Positions 9,436 through 19,061 are shown, counted from the first letter of the stretch. The stretch is 64,000 nucleotides of DNA from Palsa-189 sp963803735 (GCA_963803735.1 CAWDNV010000023.1:310001-374000); one strand, 5' to 3'. The notes: generated by a model from the sequence alone, not told the origin. Program-made: numbers and translations.

Positions 9436-10890
9436 CTACTCATAGCGGAGAGCCTCGACGGGATCGAGACGCGCCGCACGGGTCGCCGGATAGAGCCCGG
9501 CGGCCAAGCTGACGATGAGAGAAAAAGCAATCGCCGAAGCGACCAGCCAGGGCGGCACGGTCCAGATATTTTCTGGCGGAATTTGTTGCTGCCGCAGATA
9601 GTAGTTTGTGCCCAGCTGAATCAGTCGGCCAATGCCCCATCCCAGCACGACTCCTCCAGTTCCACCCAGCAATCCCATCACTCCGGCTTCGGCAAAGAAT
9701 AGCTGGCGAACATCTTTGTCGGAGGCACCGAGAGCCTTCAAAACTCCGATTTCCCGGCGCCGCTCGAGAATTGCCATAACCAGCGTATTGATGATCCCCA
9801 ACGACGCGACGGCGAGGGCCAGGCTTCCAAAAATCCCCAGCAGCAGATCGAGAATCGCGAACACACGGCGCAGGTTGCGCGTGAGATCGAGAAGCGAAAA
9901 GGGTGCATAGCCCATCCTGCGCACCGACTCTTCGACCGCGGGAACGTCCCCAGGTTTCTCGACCCTTACGGTGAGGTTGGTGTAATGCTGGCCGTTGCCG
10001 CCTAGCGCGGATTCACGGACAACTTCGCCCATGTCATTGCCCTGTACGACGCCGAGTTCCTCCGCGACCGGGAGAGGGACATAGGCCCCTGAGCGTGAGA
10101 AGGCGCCGGCACCGGAGGCGACCGTTTCGGCATCAACGATGCCGACGACACGGAGTGAAATACGCGAAGAAATGATCGAGAAGCCGGACAGCGCATCGTC
10201 AGCGGCTGCGGCACGATCGCGCTTATTAGAGTTGGTCGGGGTCGCAGGCAGCGGTTCCCGGCCGGCGTAGCGCAGGACCAGATCCTTGCCGATCATGTCC
10301 GCAGGTTGCAAGTGTTGCGAATCGGCGAGATCGGCAGCGGCATCGGCCTGCAAAATAATTTCGTGCCCATCGGGCGCCGAGAAAAAGTGCCCTTGCATGC
10401 CTTCGAGACTGTCGCTGGCTGACGCGGACATAGGCAGGCTCGTGACCTGGGTCAAATGTCCGGCGGAGCCAAAACGCAGATCGCCAGTGAATCGAAATTC
10501 GGGATAGACCTCGAGCACGTGGGGAAGTTGCGCAAGCTCCCGGCGCGAAGCCTGATCGAGCGGGTGCGAGACGATATCGGCACCCACGGGGTCGCGATTG
10601 GAATCGCCCTGGTTGCGATTCCCATCGTTGGGCTGATCCGTGCCCAAATCGCGGTTCCGCCGAATCTGGCCGGTGGCGTTGAACGAGGTTCGCGGGCGAA
10701 CGAGGACCGTGTTGAAAAGGCCGTTGCGTTCCATACGGCGGCTGATCATTTCCTGTAGTCCCACGCCAAGCGAAAGCATCGCCACGAGGGAGGCGACACC
10801 CACGGCGATGCCCACAGTCGTAAGCGAATTGCGCAGGATCGCTTCGCGCAGATTTTGTGTCGCCAGCTCAGTAAGGTCGCCGATTTTCAT
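9436..10890 (-). CDS. ABC transporter permease, MacB/FtsX type
   Basis: 484 residues. An N-terminal transmembrane helix (LTTVGIAVGVASLVAMLSLGVG) is followed by a ~270-residue periplasmic domain of the MacB core type. Three C-terminal helices come next (ILDLLLGIFGSLALAVASLGI; GLLGGTGGVVLGWGIG; LVASAIAFSLIVSLAAGLYPA). The end, YPATRAARLDPVEALRYE, is the classic FtsX-family signature. The cytoplasmic segment ERRREIGVLKALGAS is the loop that contacts the ATPase. Its partner ATPase ends nine bases upstream. Such pairs act in mechanotransmission (efflux of peptides or antibiotics, lipoprotein handling) rather than classic transport; the substrate is unknown. Confidence 0.92.
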   Translation of the reverse strand: MKIGDLTELATQNLREAILRNSLTTVGIAVGVASLVAMLSLGVGLQEMISRRMERNGLFNTVLVRPRTSFNATGQIRRNRDLGTDQPNDGNRNQGDSNRDPVGADIVSHPLDQASRRELAQLPHVLEVYPEFRFTGDLRFGSAGHLTQVTSLPMSASASDSLEGMQGHFFSAPDGHEIILQADAAADLADSQHLQPADMIGKDLVLRYAGREPLPATPTNSNKRDRAAAADDALSGFSIISSRISLRVVGIVDAETVASGAGAFSRSGAYVPLPVAEELGVVQGNDMGEVVRESALGGNGQHYTNLTVRVEKPGDVPAVEESVRRMGYAPFSLLDLTRNLRRVFAILDLLLGIFGSLALAVASLGIINTLVMAILERRREIGVLKALGASDKDVRQLFFAEAGVMGLLGGTGGVVLGWGIGRLIQLGTNYYLRQQQIPPENIWTVPPWLVASAIAFSLIVSLAAGLYPATRAARLDPVEALRYE

Positions 10891-10899
10891 ATTTGTCTC

Positions 10900-11667
10900 T
10901 CAGCGTTGCTCGATTCGCTCAATACGTCCGTCGGCGAGAGTAACGATGCGGCTTGCGTAACGGTCTGCCAGGGCGCGTTCGTGCGTGACCATCAACACGG
11001 TGGTGGGCTCTTCGCCATCGGATGGCCGATTGATCTCGGAGAGGAGACGCAAAATCTCCTCACCCGTGTTGCTATCCAGATTTCCGGTGGGCTCGTCTGC
11101 CAGTAGAATACGCGGGCGATTGACTATGGCGCGCGCGATGGCTACGCGTTGCTGCTCGCCGCCAGAAAGCTCGCCGGGACGATGCGCGAGGCGTTCGCTA
11201 AGTCCAACCCTTTCGAGCGCTTCTTTCACGCGCGGTGGACGAAACGCGCGCGGCACTTCCGCCAGACGCAAAGGCAATTCCACGTTTTCCATAACCGTCA
11301 TGCGCGGAAGCAGGTTGAACGATTGAAAGACGATGCCTATGGTTTGATTGCGGTGCCGTGACAGTTCGAGCGAGGTCATGCGGCCAAGTTCGTGACCGAG
11401 CACAAAAATGGCCCCTGAGGTCGGATGGTCGAGGCCGGCCAGCAGATTCAGCAATGATGATTTGCCTGAGCCCGAGGAGCCCAGAAGCGCGAGAAATTCG
11501 CCGGCGGGCACTTCCAAAGTAATGCCATCCACGGCTCGGATTACGGAATCGCCCATTCGGTAGTGGCGGGTGAGCTCTTGGGCGCGGATGGCTGCGCCAT
11601 TGGCGATAGGATTTCGCGCCGCTCGAGCGTTCGGTTCTGCTTTCGCTTCGATCTTTTGTTCTGTCAT
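10900..11667 (-). CDS. ABC transporter ATP-binding protein, LolD/MacB type
   Basis: 255 residues. A ~28-residue Ala-rich N-terminal extension precedes the ATPase. Walker A is GSSGSGKSS (about residues 63-71), the Q-loop lies in QSFNLLPRMTVMENVELPL, the signature is LSGGEQQRVAIARA, Walker B is ILLADEPTGNLD, and the switch histidine is in VTHE. The LDSNTGEEILRLL and SFNLLPRMTV segments are typical of the LolD/MacB/FtsE subfamily, in agreement with the FtsX-type permease 9 bases downstream. No membrane-fusion protein is adjacent, so this is a two-component MacB-like system rather than a full tripartite pump. Confidence 0.93.
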   Translation of the reverse strand: MTEQKIEAKAEPNARAARNPIANGAAIRAQELTRHYRMGDSVIRAVDGITLEVPAGEFLALLGSSGSGKSSLLNLLAGLDHPTSGAIFVLGHELGRMTSLELSRHRNQTIGIVFQSFNLLPRMTVMENVELPLRLAEVPRAFRPPRVKEALERVGLSERLAHRPGELSGGEQQRVAIARAIVNRPRILLADEPTGNLDSNTGEEILRLLSEINRPSDGEEPTTVLMVTHERALADRYASRIVTLADGRIERIEQR

Positions 11668-11939
11668 GTGGCCGCCCGGCTCAACGAACGTTCTGCGCTC
11701 ATCAAATGATACGCGAAGAAACGTAATACGCGAAGAAGCCGCCTGTTTTGTGTATCAATCCAATCAATTTTTCCGCGAGTGACAGTGATTGGGAGTCCAT
11801 TTAAAAAAACAAAAAAAGTTTTGGATAAGTTCTATCGAAAAATTGCGTTGGTCTTTCCTTAAGGCGCCACGTAAAGTCCCGGCGAAGCGACGAAGCTTCG
11901 TGGCTGTAGCGAAAGCACAAGCTTGAAAGGAGCGTTACC

Positions 11940-13175
11940 TTGAAGAAGCAATGGGGTGGTCTTCTTACATTCGTACTGATGGCGGTCTTAAGCCTGCCCG
12001 CTTTGGGACAGCAGCAGGCACCTGCGCAGGCTCCGGCTGGGGATGCCTCGGCACCGGCACAAGCGCCGGCGGCGGCGCCTTCCACGCCTCAACCGCTGCC
12101 GAATCCTTCCATGACGGCGCCGTTATCGACGGCGGCACCGCCGCACACGTTTAATGCGGGCCCATTTGGAACCGTGGCGATTACTGGAATCCTGAGCGGC
12201 ATGGGCCTGTCGCAATCGAACTGGGTCCCCGGGGATAAACAGACGCGCTGGGACCTCAGTAATGGCCAGATCTTTCTGCAAAAGACGAGTGGCTGGTTCC
12301 AGTTTTACTTACAAGCGGGCGCTTACAACATTCCGGCTTTGGGATTTCCGACCATTTCCACTGTCAACACGATCACAGGGCTATATGGTCCTTTGCCGAC
12401 GGCCTATCTTAAATTGGTGAAGGGCAATTTCAACGTAGAGGTCGGCGAACTGCCCACGCTGATTGGAGCCGAGTACACGTTTAGCTTTGAAAACATGAAC
12501 GTCGAGCGCGGCCTGCTGTGGGGCCAAGAGACTGCGATCAGCCGGGGCGTGCAAGTCAGCGATACATTCAAGAAACTTAGTTTGTCCGTGAGCTGGAACG
12601 ACGGCTTCTATTCCAATGTCTACAACTGGATCACCGGAACGGCGTCTTACGCGTTCAATTCGTCCAACACGTTGGCATTCGTGGGCGGAGGAAACGTTGG
12701 GCAAACAACGAGCACAAGCGCCGCAACACCGTTTCTTCAAAACAACGGCCAGATTTACAACCTCATCTACACCTACAGCCATGAGAACTGGATGATCCAG
12801 CCCTATTGGCAATACACGCGCGTGCCGGCGAAGGCCAGCCTGGGAATCCCGGAGAGTGGGTCCACGAACGGCGGCGCGCTCCTAGTCAATTACAATTTCA
12901 AGCACGGAATATCGATGGCTGTCCGTCCGGAATATATCACCAGCAGTGGCAGCACCACAGATCCGCTCGCTTTGAACTTGCTGGGATACGGTCCGGGCAG
13001 CTCCGCATTTTCGTTTACCGTGACACCCACTTATCAGAAGGGCGGCTTTTTCCTACGCGGCGACGTATCGCTTGTCGACGCTCGGAATCTCTCGGCAACG
13101 AGCGTAGTGTTTGGCGCGCTCGGTGATAAGACCAAACAAGTCAGGGGCGTGATCGAAGCCGGCTTCATGTTCTAA
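11940..13175 (+). CDS. Putative porin, BBP2/OmpL-like beta-barrel
   Basis: 411 residues from a TTG at 11940, supported by AAAGGAG seven bases upstream and an immediate signal peptide (LLTFVLMAVLSLPALGQQQ). A low-complexity Pro/Ala/Gln linker (about residues 25-65) separates it from the barrel. The mature part holds strand-like segments rich in aromatic residues (SGWFQFYLQAGAYNIP, FNVEVGELPTLIGAEYTF, LSLSVSWNDGFYSN, WMIQPYWQYTRVP) and ends VRGVIEAGFMF with C-terminal Phe. The ENMNVERGLLWGQE and DGFYSNVYNW segments resemble the beta-barrel porin-2 family. It could supply solutes to the inner-membrane transporters encoded nearby (ammonium, amino acid), but no direct link is visible. Confidence 0.82.
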   Translation: MKKQWGGLLTFVLMAVLSLPALGQQQAPAQAPAGDASAPAQAPAAAPSTPQPLPNPSMTAPLSTAAPPHTFNAGPFGTVAITGILSGMGLSQSNWVPGDKQTRWDLSNGQIFLQKTSGWFQFYLQAGAYNIPALGFPTISTVNTITGLYGPLPTAYLKLVKGNFNVEVGELPTLIGAEYTFSFENMNVERGLLWGQETAISRGVQVSDTFKKLSLSVSWNDGFYSNVYNWITGTASYAFNSSNTLAFVGGGNVGQTTSTSAATPFLQNNGQIYNLIYTYSHENWMIQPYWQYTRVPAKASLGIPESGSTNGGALLVNYNFKHGISMAVRPEYITSSGSTTDPLALNLLGYGPGSSAFSFTVTPTYQKGGFFLRGDVSLVDARNLSATSVVFGALGDKTKQVRGVIEAGFMF

Positions 13176-13239
13176 GAATAAAAACAGACAGGAAAGGAGG
13201 GCCGTTAGCGCTTTAGTCTTGTCCACTGATTCGCTGTGC

Positions 13240-13270
13240 GCCGGGTGCTAGCTTCTGAAGAGCACCCGGC
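13240..13270 (+). terminator. Hairpin after the porin gene (possible terminator without a T-run)
   Basis: A perfect 10-bp stem (GCCGGGTGCT at 13240-13249 with 13261-13270) and an 11-base loop. No T-tract follows, so it may stabilise the mRNA end or terminate in a U-independent way. It lies in the convergent gap between the porin and amt genes. Confidence 0.45.
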
Positions 13271-13442
13271 CGCAGCACCCGCCAAAAGCAAGCCATCCGT
13301 TGCCGATTAGACCTTACCGCGCCGCCTGATAGGAAAAGCAAATGTCTGTGGAAGCGAAAGCCTCTATAACGCGATCGCCGGGGAGCTCACAAAAACGAGA
13401 TGTCGAGGTGACCGAGAGTGAGAGCCGGTAAGAACGTTGGAG

Positions 13443-14795
13443 CTAACGGAACTGGCCGAATTCTTCCCCGTGAGTGACAAAGTCGGGATAGGCTCCGCCA
13501 CCGAGCTCGTAGAGATCCAGACCCTGCCTTTCGCCCTCCAAAACCACACGCTGGGGCCAGATTCGATTCAACGCGAAGTTCAGGCCATAGGTGAGCGGCA
13601 AGACAAAACCAATTAGCGTGGCAACGGCTACGATCTGCGCGAGCGCCTGGCCGGTGTCGGAAGCGGCCTTGAGGCTTCCTCCGCCGATGTCGATGAGAGG
13701 AACCGGAAAGCTTGCGAAAATCGCCACAGCCAGCAAGCCCCAAATGCCTCCGAGAGCGTGCACCGAAATAGCACCGCCCGGATCGTCGATGCCCAGATGC
13801 AATTCGAACCATTCCACCGAGTACGTGACAAGCGCGCCCGCGACCGCGCCGATTAGAATTGCCGCCGCCGGATTGATAAACGCACAAGACGCACTGCTGG
13901 CGACGAGTCCGCCAACCCAGCCATTGGCGCTAATGGAGACATCGGGCCGCCCGAAGCGCACCCCCGTGATGACTACAGCTACCAGGACGGCCGCGGCCGC
14001 TGAAAGCGTCGTGTTGATCGAAATCAGCGCAATTCGGCCTGGCGCCGCTCCAGTAAACAATATCGCGCCTGCGGAGTTCAGTCCCAGCCAGCCGAACAGA
14101 CTCAGAAAGCACCCGAACAGCACGAGAACTGCATTGTGCCCGGGAATCGCGGTCGGCATTCCTTCGAGTGAGTACTTGCCACTTCGCGGTCCAAGGATCC
14201 AAGCGAGCGCGAGCGCGGTCAAGCCGCCAACGGCGTGAATCGTTCCGCTGCCTCCGGCGTCGATAACGCCGTGACCCATAGCGGCATTGATCCCGAGTTG
14301 TGCCAGCCAGCCACCGCCCCACACCCAATGCGCAAAAAGTGGATAGGTCCATCCAGCTAAAAGAGCCGTGGAAGCACAAGCAGCTGACAATCTCCAGCGG
14401 TCCAGGCAGGCGCCAAGCGGAATCAGCGCGGCCAATCCGACACTGAAGATCTGCAGCCATGCGGCAAACGAAATGGATGTGCCGTTGAATTCGAGCCCGC
14501 GAAGGAAAAATGGACCGCGCCCGAGCCAATTCCATTGCCGGCCGGCAGCTGCGAACGTGTGGGCCGGAGCCCCGATATATCCCTGCCAGGCAAAACCGCA
14601 AATGACGTACACGCTGGAAGCAACGGCGAAGATGCAGAGCGAACTAAGCAACGAGTGAGCGGCGCTGCGCGAACGGCCCAGCCCGGTATTGATCAACGAG
14701 AGTCCGGCGATCGTGAAGGGAGCGAGAAGGATCAGAACGACAATGAGAACAATTTCAGTAATAGGCAATAGCACGGTATTAATCTTTTTCGCCAA
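13443..14795 (-). CDS. amt: Ammonium transporter
   Basis: 450 residues with about 11 hydrophobic helices. Pore features of the Amt/Mep/Rh family are present: the first conserved histidine in DAGGSGTIHAVGGL, and the second in DDPGGAISVHALGGIWG. The region between TM4 and TM5 (FNGTSISFAAWLQIFSVGLAALIPLG) is also family-like. The C-terminal tail ends GLDLYELGGGAYPDF, like the regulatory tail that contacts neighbouring subunits. The family forms trimers in the inner membrane and imports NH4+/NH3; glnK usually neighbours amt but none is present here. Its start overlaps the end of the small membrane protein gene by 17 bases, so translation is probably coupled. Confidence 0.93.
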   Translation of the reverse strand: MAKKINTVLLPITEIVLIVVLILLAPFTIAGLSLINTGLGRSRSAAHSLLSSLCIFAVASSVYVICGFAWQGYIGAPAHTFAAAGRQWNWLGRGPFFLRGLEFNGTSISFAAWLQIFSVGLAALIPLGACLDRWRLSAACASTALLAGWTYPLFAHWVWGGGWLAQLGINAAMGHGVIDAGGSGTIHAVGGLTALALAWILGPRSGKYSLEGMPTAIPGHNAVLVLFGCFLSLFGWLGLNSAGAILFTGAAPGRIALISINTTLSAAAAVLVAVVITGVRFGRPDVSISANGWVGGLVASSASCAFINPAAAILIGAVAGALVTYSVEWFELHLGIDDPGGAISVHALGGIWGLLAVAIFASFPVPLIDIGGGSLKAASDTGQALAQIVAVATLIGFVLPLTYGLNFALNRIWPQRVVLEGERQGLDLYELGGGAYPDFVTHGEEFGQFR

Positions 14796-14958
14796 CGGCC
14801 AGAGGGTTCGAACGAATCACCAGCGTCAAGCCGACAATCTCCACGGCTACTCCAGCGATCACAAAAATCGTTCTCGCGTTTACCGGTATGAGAAGAATAA
14901 CCGCAGCCACCACGATGACCCATCCGGCCAGCAGCAGGAGAAAACCCGCAAGCTTCAT
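14779..14958 (-). CDS. Small two-helix membrane protein coupled to amt
   Basis: 59 residues from the ATG at 14958, preceded by AAGGAC; an in-frame start at 15036 would add 26 implausible residues. The peptide is almost entirely two hydrophobic helices (LAGFLLLLAGWVIVVAAVILL and IFVIAGVAVEIVGLTLVI) joined by PVNART. Its end overlaps the amt start by 17 bases. I do not recognise the family. It is a candidate accessory subunit of the transporter, but that is inferred from position alone. Confidence 0.68.
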   Translation of the reverse strand: MKLAGFLLLLAGWVIVVAAVILLIPVNARTIFVIAGVAVEIVGLTLVIRSNPLAVGEKD

Positions 14959-15272
14959 GGATGTCCTTATCTGCCAGGGCAAAGCGGCGCGCCCAAGGGC
15001 ATCGGCAATATCACATAACTTAATTGTTTCGGCCATAAAAGTTTAAGATTTAAGGCGTTTTTGACCAAAGAGCACTGAAAACTCGCCCTGATGTAGGCTC
15101 GTAATCCACCGCAACTCATGCCATACAGACAGGATGTAGCCAATCAAAAATCCCGATTGGTTTGATCGAAACGTTGCGTTTTGCAGTGGAAGGCACTACG
15201 GCTATTCTTGCGCCGCTCGCGGCTGCGACGCTCCGGGCGGCAGGAAATCCAAGACGAAAGAGGCAATTTTAG
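14959..15272. other. Divergent regulatory region between the amt unit and the APC permease
   Basis: 314 bases with no convincing gene. It contains a short inverted repeat (CCAATC at 15140-15145, GATTGG at 15155-15160, 9-base spacer). Both divergent promoters must lie here, but I could not place boxes reliably. Confidence 0.4.
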
Positions 15273-17087
15273 ATGGCCGAAAAAAGCACCACGGAAATGA
15301 AAGCCACCTTGGGCCTCACAGGGTTAACGATGAACGCCATGGCGCTCATCGCACCCGGGGCCTTCTTATGGCTGACGTTCGTTGCCCAAGCAGGGGAGGG
15401 TTCGACAGCGCCGGCGATGTGGATCGGCATTCTCTTCGCTACATTGCTTTGCCTGGCAACAGCGGTGTGCTACGCGGAACTGGCCAAGCTCTATCCGGGC
15501 ACTGGCAGTTCGTATTACTTTGCCGAGCAATCGTTCCTGAACCATGACAAGCACTGGCGCTACGCCCGGCTTTCGAAGTTCATCGTAGGATGGGCCTCTC
15601 ACCTGTACTACTGGATTTATCCGGGAGTGATGGTGGCGGTTACGGGGATCTTTTGCGGTTACGTGGTGGGAACGCTGTGGCCGAACGCCATGAGCGCTTC
15701 GAATCCCGGCACCCTGTTCATGATGGTTGTCGCCGTGGTTTTTGCGATCGGCGTCTCGTACATCGCTCACCGCGGCGTTACCGGGTCGACCGCAGTCAGC
15801 GTGGCTATCAACGTGATTCAAATTAGCGCGCTCATCGTGTTCGCCGTGATGGCCATCGGCTATCGCATCAATCACCCGCCCGGAAGTGTGGCTTTCCAGT
15901 TTGATTCAGTTTCTGGCGAAGCTTACACGTATGAATTTGCTACGACCCAGACAACGGCCAACGGGCAGACGACTGACACGATCACGCGGGATGCCAACAT
16001 GGTGCCGCAGCCAAAGCTGGACGCCGCGGGGAAACCGGTACCTTATCAGATCAGCTATCCCACAGCCGATGACAAGGGCAATTTCTTGTCACACTCGAGC
16101 GCGCGTTCCGTGGTCGGCGTTCATAACGTCGGCTGGATGTTCGTGCAAGCCACAGTAGCCATTTTGATCCTGGTAGGTTTTGAGTCGGTCACGTCGCTTG
16201 GCGGAGAGGCGAAGAATGCCAAACGCGACGTTCCGATCGCCGTCATCACTTCGTTGTTGGTACAAGGATGCTTCTGCTACCTGTTTGAGTATTTCGCCGC
16301 CAACTACTTCTTAAACAGCGGCTATACGATGCAGACTGCCACAGGTTCGGCAGCGCCCATTGGCGACATGATGATCGTTGTGGGTAATGCATTGTTTGGC
16401 CAAGGCCACGGGCGAACGTTCATGCTGATCGAGGCCATCACCGTGTTTCTGGCTCTGATCGGCACGACACTCTCTTGCATCAACACCGGCGCCCGCGTGA
16501 CCTACGCGATGGGCAAAGACCAGGAAGTGCCGGAACACTTCGGCATGCTGCATGATAAGAACCTTAGCCCGCACCGCGCCATTTGGGCTTTGGCGATCAT
16601 CTCCTGCGTCATCGGCTGCATCGCGCTGCTGGTGGTGTTCGGAGACTCCGGCGCGGCTACCCTCACAGACTCGGCGATCGCGGCGTTACCTCACGGTCTT
16701 TGGTCCAGTGTTTGGTTTGCCACCTCGCAGGCCCGGCTGGCGGCTCTTCCAAATACCTTGACCATGATCGTGCTGGCGTCCAACTTCGGCACCTTCCTGC
16801 TGTACATGCTGAGCTGCGTCATCTGCATGGTGGCTTATCAAGGTCACCCAAACTTCAGTAGCGTGAAGCACCTTTTCATTCCTGTCTTCGGCGTGCTGGC
16901 AAACCTCGCTTGCATGCTCTTTTACATCATCGGGCCATTCATGGGGTACGGCACAAAGATGGAGCCCTTCGGCGCGTTGGGTATCGCGGCGGTATGGGCC
17001 ATCTATGGCGCAATCTACTTCACGCGCGCAAGTAAGGCGACCGGCCGGACAACGTTCGTCGTGAGCCGCGCGGGGAGGGGGGCCTGA
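15273..17087 (+). CDS. APC-superfamily amino acid permease with an extra periplasmic insert
   Basis: 604 residues, about 12 helices. The first segment has LGLTGLTMNAMALIAPGAFLW, the Gly-rich substrate-binding helix typical of the family. Later come GFESVTSLGGEAKNAKRDVP (the conserved GFE helix 6 region) and a loop, GARVTYAMGKDQEVPEHFG, like other APC permeases. Between helices 5 and 6 (about residues 205-280) lies an unusual polar insert with a Thr-rich stretch (FATTQTTANGQTTDTITR) that normal APC proteins lack. A second long loop (GDSGAATLTDSAIAALPHG) follows helix 9. The substrate is not predictable. The gene is monocistronic. Confidence 0.88.
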   Translation: MAEKSTTEMKATLGLTGLTMNAMALIAPGAFLWLTFVAQAGEGSTAPAMWIGILFATLLCLATAVCYAELAKLYPGTGSSYYFAEQSFLNHDKHWRYARLSKFIVGWASHLYYWIYPGVMVAVTGIFCGYVVGTLWPNAMSASNPGTLFMMVVAVVFAIGVSYIAHRGVTGSTAVSVAINVIQISALIVFAVMAIGYRINHPPGSVAFQFDSVSGEAYTYEFATTQTTANGQTTDTITRDANMVPQPKLDAAGKPVPYQISYPTADDKGNFLSHSSARSVVGVHNVGWMFVQATVAILILVGFESVTSLGGEAKNAKRDVPIAVITSLLVQGCFCYLFEYFAANYFLNSGYTMQTATGSAAPIGDMMIVVGNALFGQGHGRTFMLIEAITVFLALIGTTLSCINTGARVTYAMGKDQEVPEHFGMLHDKNLSPHRAIWALAIISCVIGCIALLVVFGDSGAATLTDSAIAALPHGLWSSVWFATSQARLAALPNTLTMIVLASNFGTFLLYMLSCVICMVAYQGHPNFSSVKHLFIPVFGVLANLACMLFYIIGPFMGYGTKMEPFGALGIAAVWAIYGAIYFTRASKATGRTTFVVSRAGRGA

Positions 17088-17185
17088 TCGAGCGGAAAGT
17101 CTGAGTTGTAAGCGGATCGGGGCGGACGCCGTCAGCGCAAATCAGCGCGAGGGACGTTCGCCCCGTCCGCATTTGCGGAGTTACT

Positions 17186-18049
17186 ATGTTTGAGGGTTAC
17201 AGAGGACAGAGACTGGCGCGCGCCGAACCGATTTCGGTCGCGCATCGCACGTTTGACGACTCCATGCTGGAGATCGATTTCGCCGAATTCTCTGACGTCG
17301 GACGCGTTCGGCTGGAAAACGAAGATTACGTCGGCCATGTGGCTCCCGATACGGCGGAGCAGGCGCGGAACCATGGCTGGTTGTTTGTGGTAGCGGATGG
17401 TGTGGGAGGGCAGGAAAAGGGTGAGGTGGCATCCCGCACTGCGGTAGAGACTTTGCTGGATGGATTCCGGGAAGCGCCAAGAGCACAGCCGCTCAGCGGT
17501 TTACTGCAGAGCCTGGTGCGAAAGGCGAACCATCGCGTGCTCGACGCGTCATTGAATTCGGGAATGGCGACGACTTTAGTCGCCTGTGCGCTGCGCTACG
17601 ATCGCGCGGTGATTGCGCATGTAGGCGATTCGCGCTGTTATCTGATCCGCCAAAAAGCGGCTACCTTGTTGACTCGCGATCACACCATCGCCAACGAGCA
17701 TGCGCGGCTCGGGCTGATGTCTTCGGAGGATGTGGCCGAAGCTGAAACGCGTCACATATTGAGTCGCTCGCTCGGATCTGAGCTCTCCGTAAGCGCCGAG
17801 GTGAGCGACCATCAGGTCGTCCCCGGCGATGTTCTGGTGCTGTGTTCGGACGGGCTGCACGGTTCACTCTCCTCCCAAGAAATTGCTGGCATGGTGAGCG
17901 AAACGGCGGATTTGGAACGCGCAGCACGCAGGCTCGTCGCGCTTGCCAATGAAAAGGACGGCAGCGATAATGTCACCGCCCTGGTGGTCCGCGTTCAAAA
18001 TGTGGAACGTGTGGGCATGTATCGCGGGCGGCCCTATAAGCTGCGCTGA
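17186..18049 (+). CDS. PP2C-family Ser/Thr protein phosphatase
   Basis: 287 residues. All PP2C motifs are visible in order: RVRLENEDY, FVVADGVGGQEKGEVAS (metal-binding Asp and Gly), GMATTLVA, AHVGDSRCYLIR, LLTRDHTIAN, LVLCSDGL and DGSDNVTALVV, giving the full set of Mn/Mg-binding aspartates. The ~25 residues before the catalytic domain are not conserved, and a later start (ATG near 17261, MLEIDFAEF) is possible. A Ser/Thr kinase follows 40 bases downstream, so this is a cognate phosphatase/kinase pair like PrpC/PrkC or PstP/PknB. Confidence 0.93.
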   Translation: MFEGYRGQRLARAEPISVAHRTFDDSMLEIDFAEFSDVGRVRLENEDYVGHVAPDTAEQARNHGWLFVVADGVGGQEKGEVASRTAVETLLDGFREAPRAQPLSGLLQSLVRKANHRVLDASLNSGMATTLVACALRYDRAVIAHVGDSRCYLIRQKAATLLTRDHTIANEHARLGLMSSEDVAEAETRHILSRSLGSELSVSAEVSDHQVVPGDVLVLCSDGLHGSLSSQEIAGMVSETADLERAARRLVALANEKDGSDNVTALVVRVQNVERVGMYRGRPYKLR

Positions 18050-18089
18050 GCAGGGCCGGCGCCGTTTCCGGCGATGACCCGCGCTCTCG

Positions 18090-19061
18090 ATGACGTCACT
18101 CCATCCCGGCGACCAACTCGACCATTACCGCCTGGAAAACCTCGTTGCCCGGAGCGGAATGGCCTCCATCTACAAGGCCACCGACCTCGAAAACGAGCGT
18201 ACTGTAGCCATCAAAATTCCCCATCCTGAAGTCGAAGCTGATCCTCTCTTTTACGACCGCTTCAAGCGCGAAGAGGAAATCGGCAAAAAGCTCGACCATC
18301 CCGGCGTGATGAGAGTGTACGCGGACGCCGACCGCAGCCGCGTGTACATGGTCATGGAGTGGGTGGAAGGGAAGCTGCTGCGGCAAATTCTGATCGAGCA
18401 GAAAAAGATGCCGATCGACCGCGCCATCCGCATTACTCTGGGAATCTGCGAAGCGCTGGAATACATTCACAGCAAGGGCGTCGTGCATCGGGACTTGAAA
18501 CCGGAAAACATCATGGTTGACGCGAACGACCACGTGAAGCTCATCGATTTCGGAATCGCGGGAAGCGTGGGGATGCGGCGGCTGACGTTCGCCAAGCTGA
18601 CTCACGCCATGGGCACGCCCGACTATATTTCGCCGGAGCAGGTAAAATCGAAACGAGGCGATGCGCGCAGCGATATTTATGCGCTCGGCGTGATGCTTTA
18701 TGAGATGTTGACGGGCGAGGTTCCTTTTCATGGGCCGAACGCATTTGCGATCATGAACGATCGGCTGCTCAACAATCCGATTCCACCCCGCGAGCTGAAT
18801 CCGGAGATTTCGCCTCAGTTACAGGAGATTATTTACCGCGCGCTCGAGCGCAAGCCCGAAAACCGGTACGCCAGCATTCGTGAATTTGCGCACGATCTGC
18901 GTAATCAAGCGCAGGTGGGCGTGGCCGAACGGCCGGAACTGCGCGACTGGAGAAAGCGCCGGTCGCCCTGGGGCCGGAAAATTCTCTTCTATATTTTCCT
19001 GGCGCTAATTCCCGTGGTGATTTTCGGGCTGCTGCTGTTTGTGGCAATGCAGCATAAGTAG
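18090..19061 (+). CDS. Membrane-anchored Ser/Thr protein kinase
   Basis: 323 residues with a full kinase domain (about 10-270). The nucleotide loop is LVARSGMASIYKA. The catalytic lysine is K42 (AIKIP), the helix-C glutamate is near E62, the catalytic loop is HRDLKPEN (D135, N140), DFG is at D153 and the P+1 loop reads GTPDYISPEQ. A single transmembrane helix near 295-318 (FYIFLALIPVVIFGLLLFVAM) ends the protein with only a few residues outside. There are no PASTA or other extracytoplasmic sensor repeats. It pairs with the PP2C phosphatase upstream; substrates are unknown. Confidence 0.93.
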   Translation: MTSLHPGDQLDHYRLENLVARSGMASIYKATDLENERTVAIKIPHPEVEADPLFYDRFKREEEIGKKLDHPGVMRVYADADRSRVYMVMEWVEGKLLRQILIEQKKMPIDRAIRITLGICEALEYIHSKGVVHRDLKPENIMVDANDHVKLIDFGIAGSVGMRRLTFAKLTHAMGTPDYISPEQVKSKRGDARSDIYALGVMLYEMLTGEVPFHGPNAFAIMNDRLLNNPIPPRELNPEISPQLQEIIYRALERKPENRYASIREFAHDLRNQAQVGVAERPELRDWRKRRSPWGRKILFYIFLALIPVVIFGLLLFVAMQHK

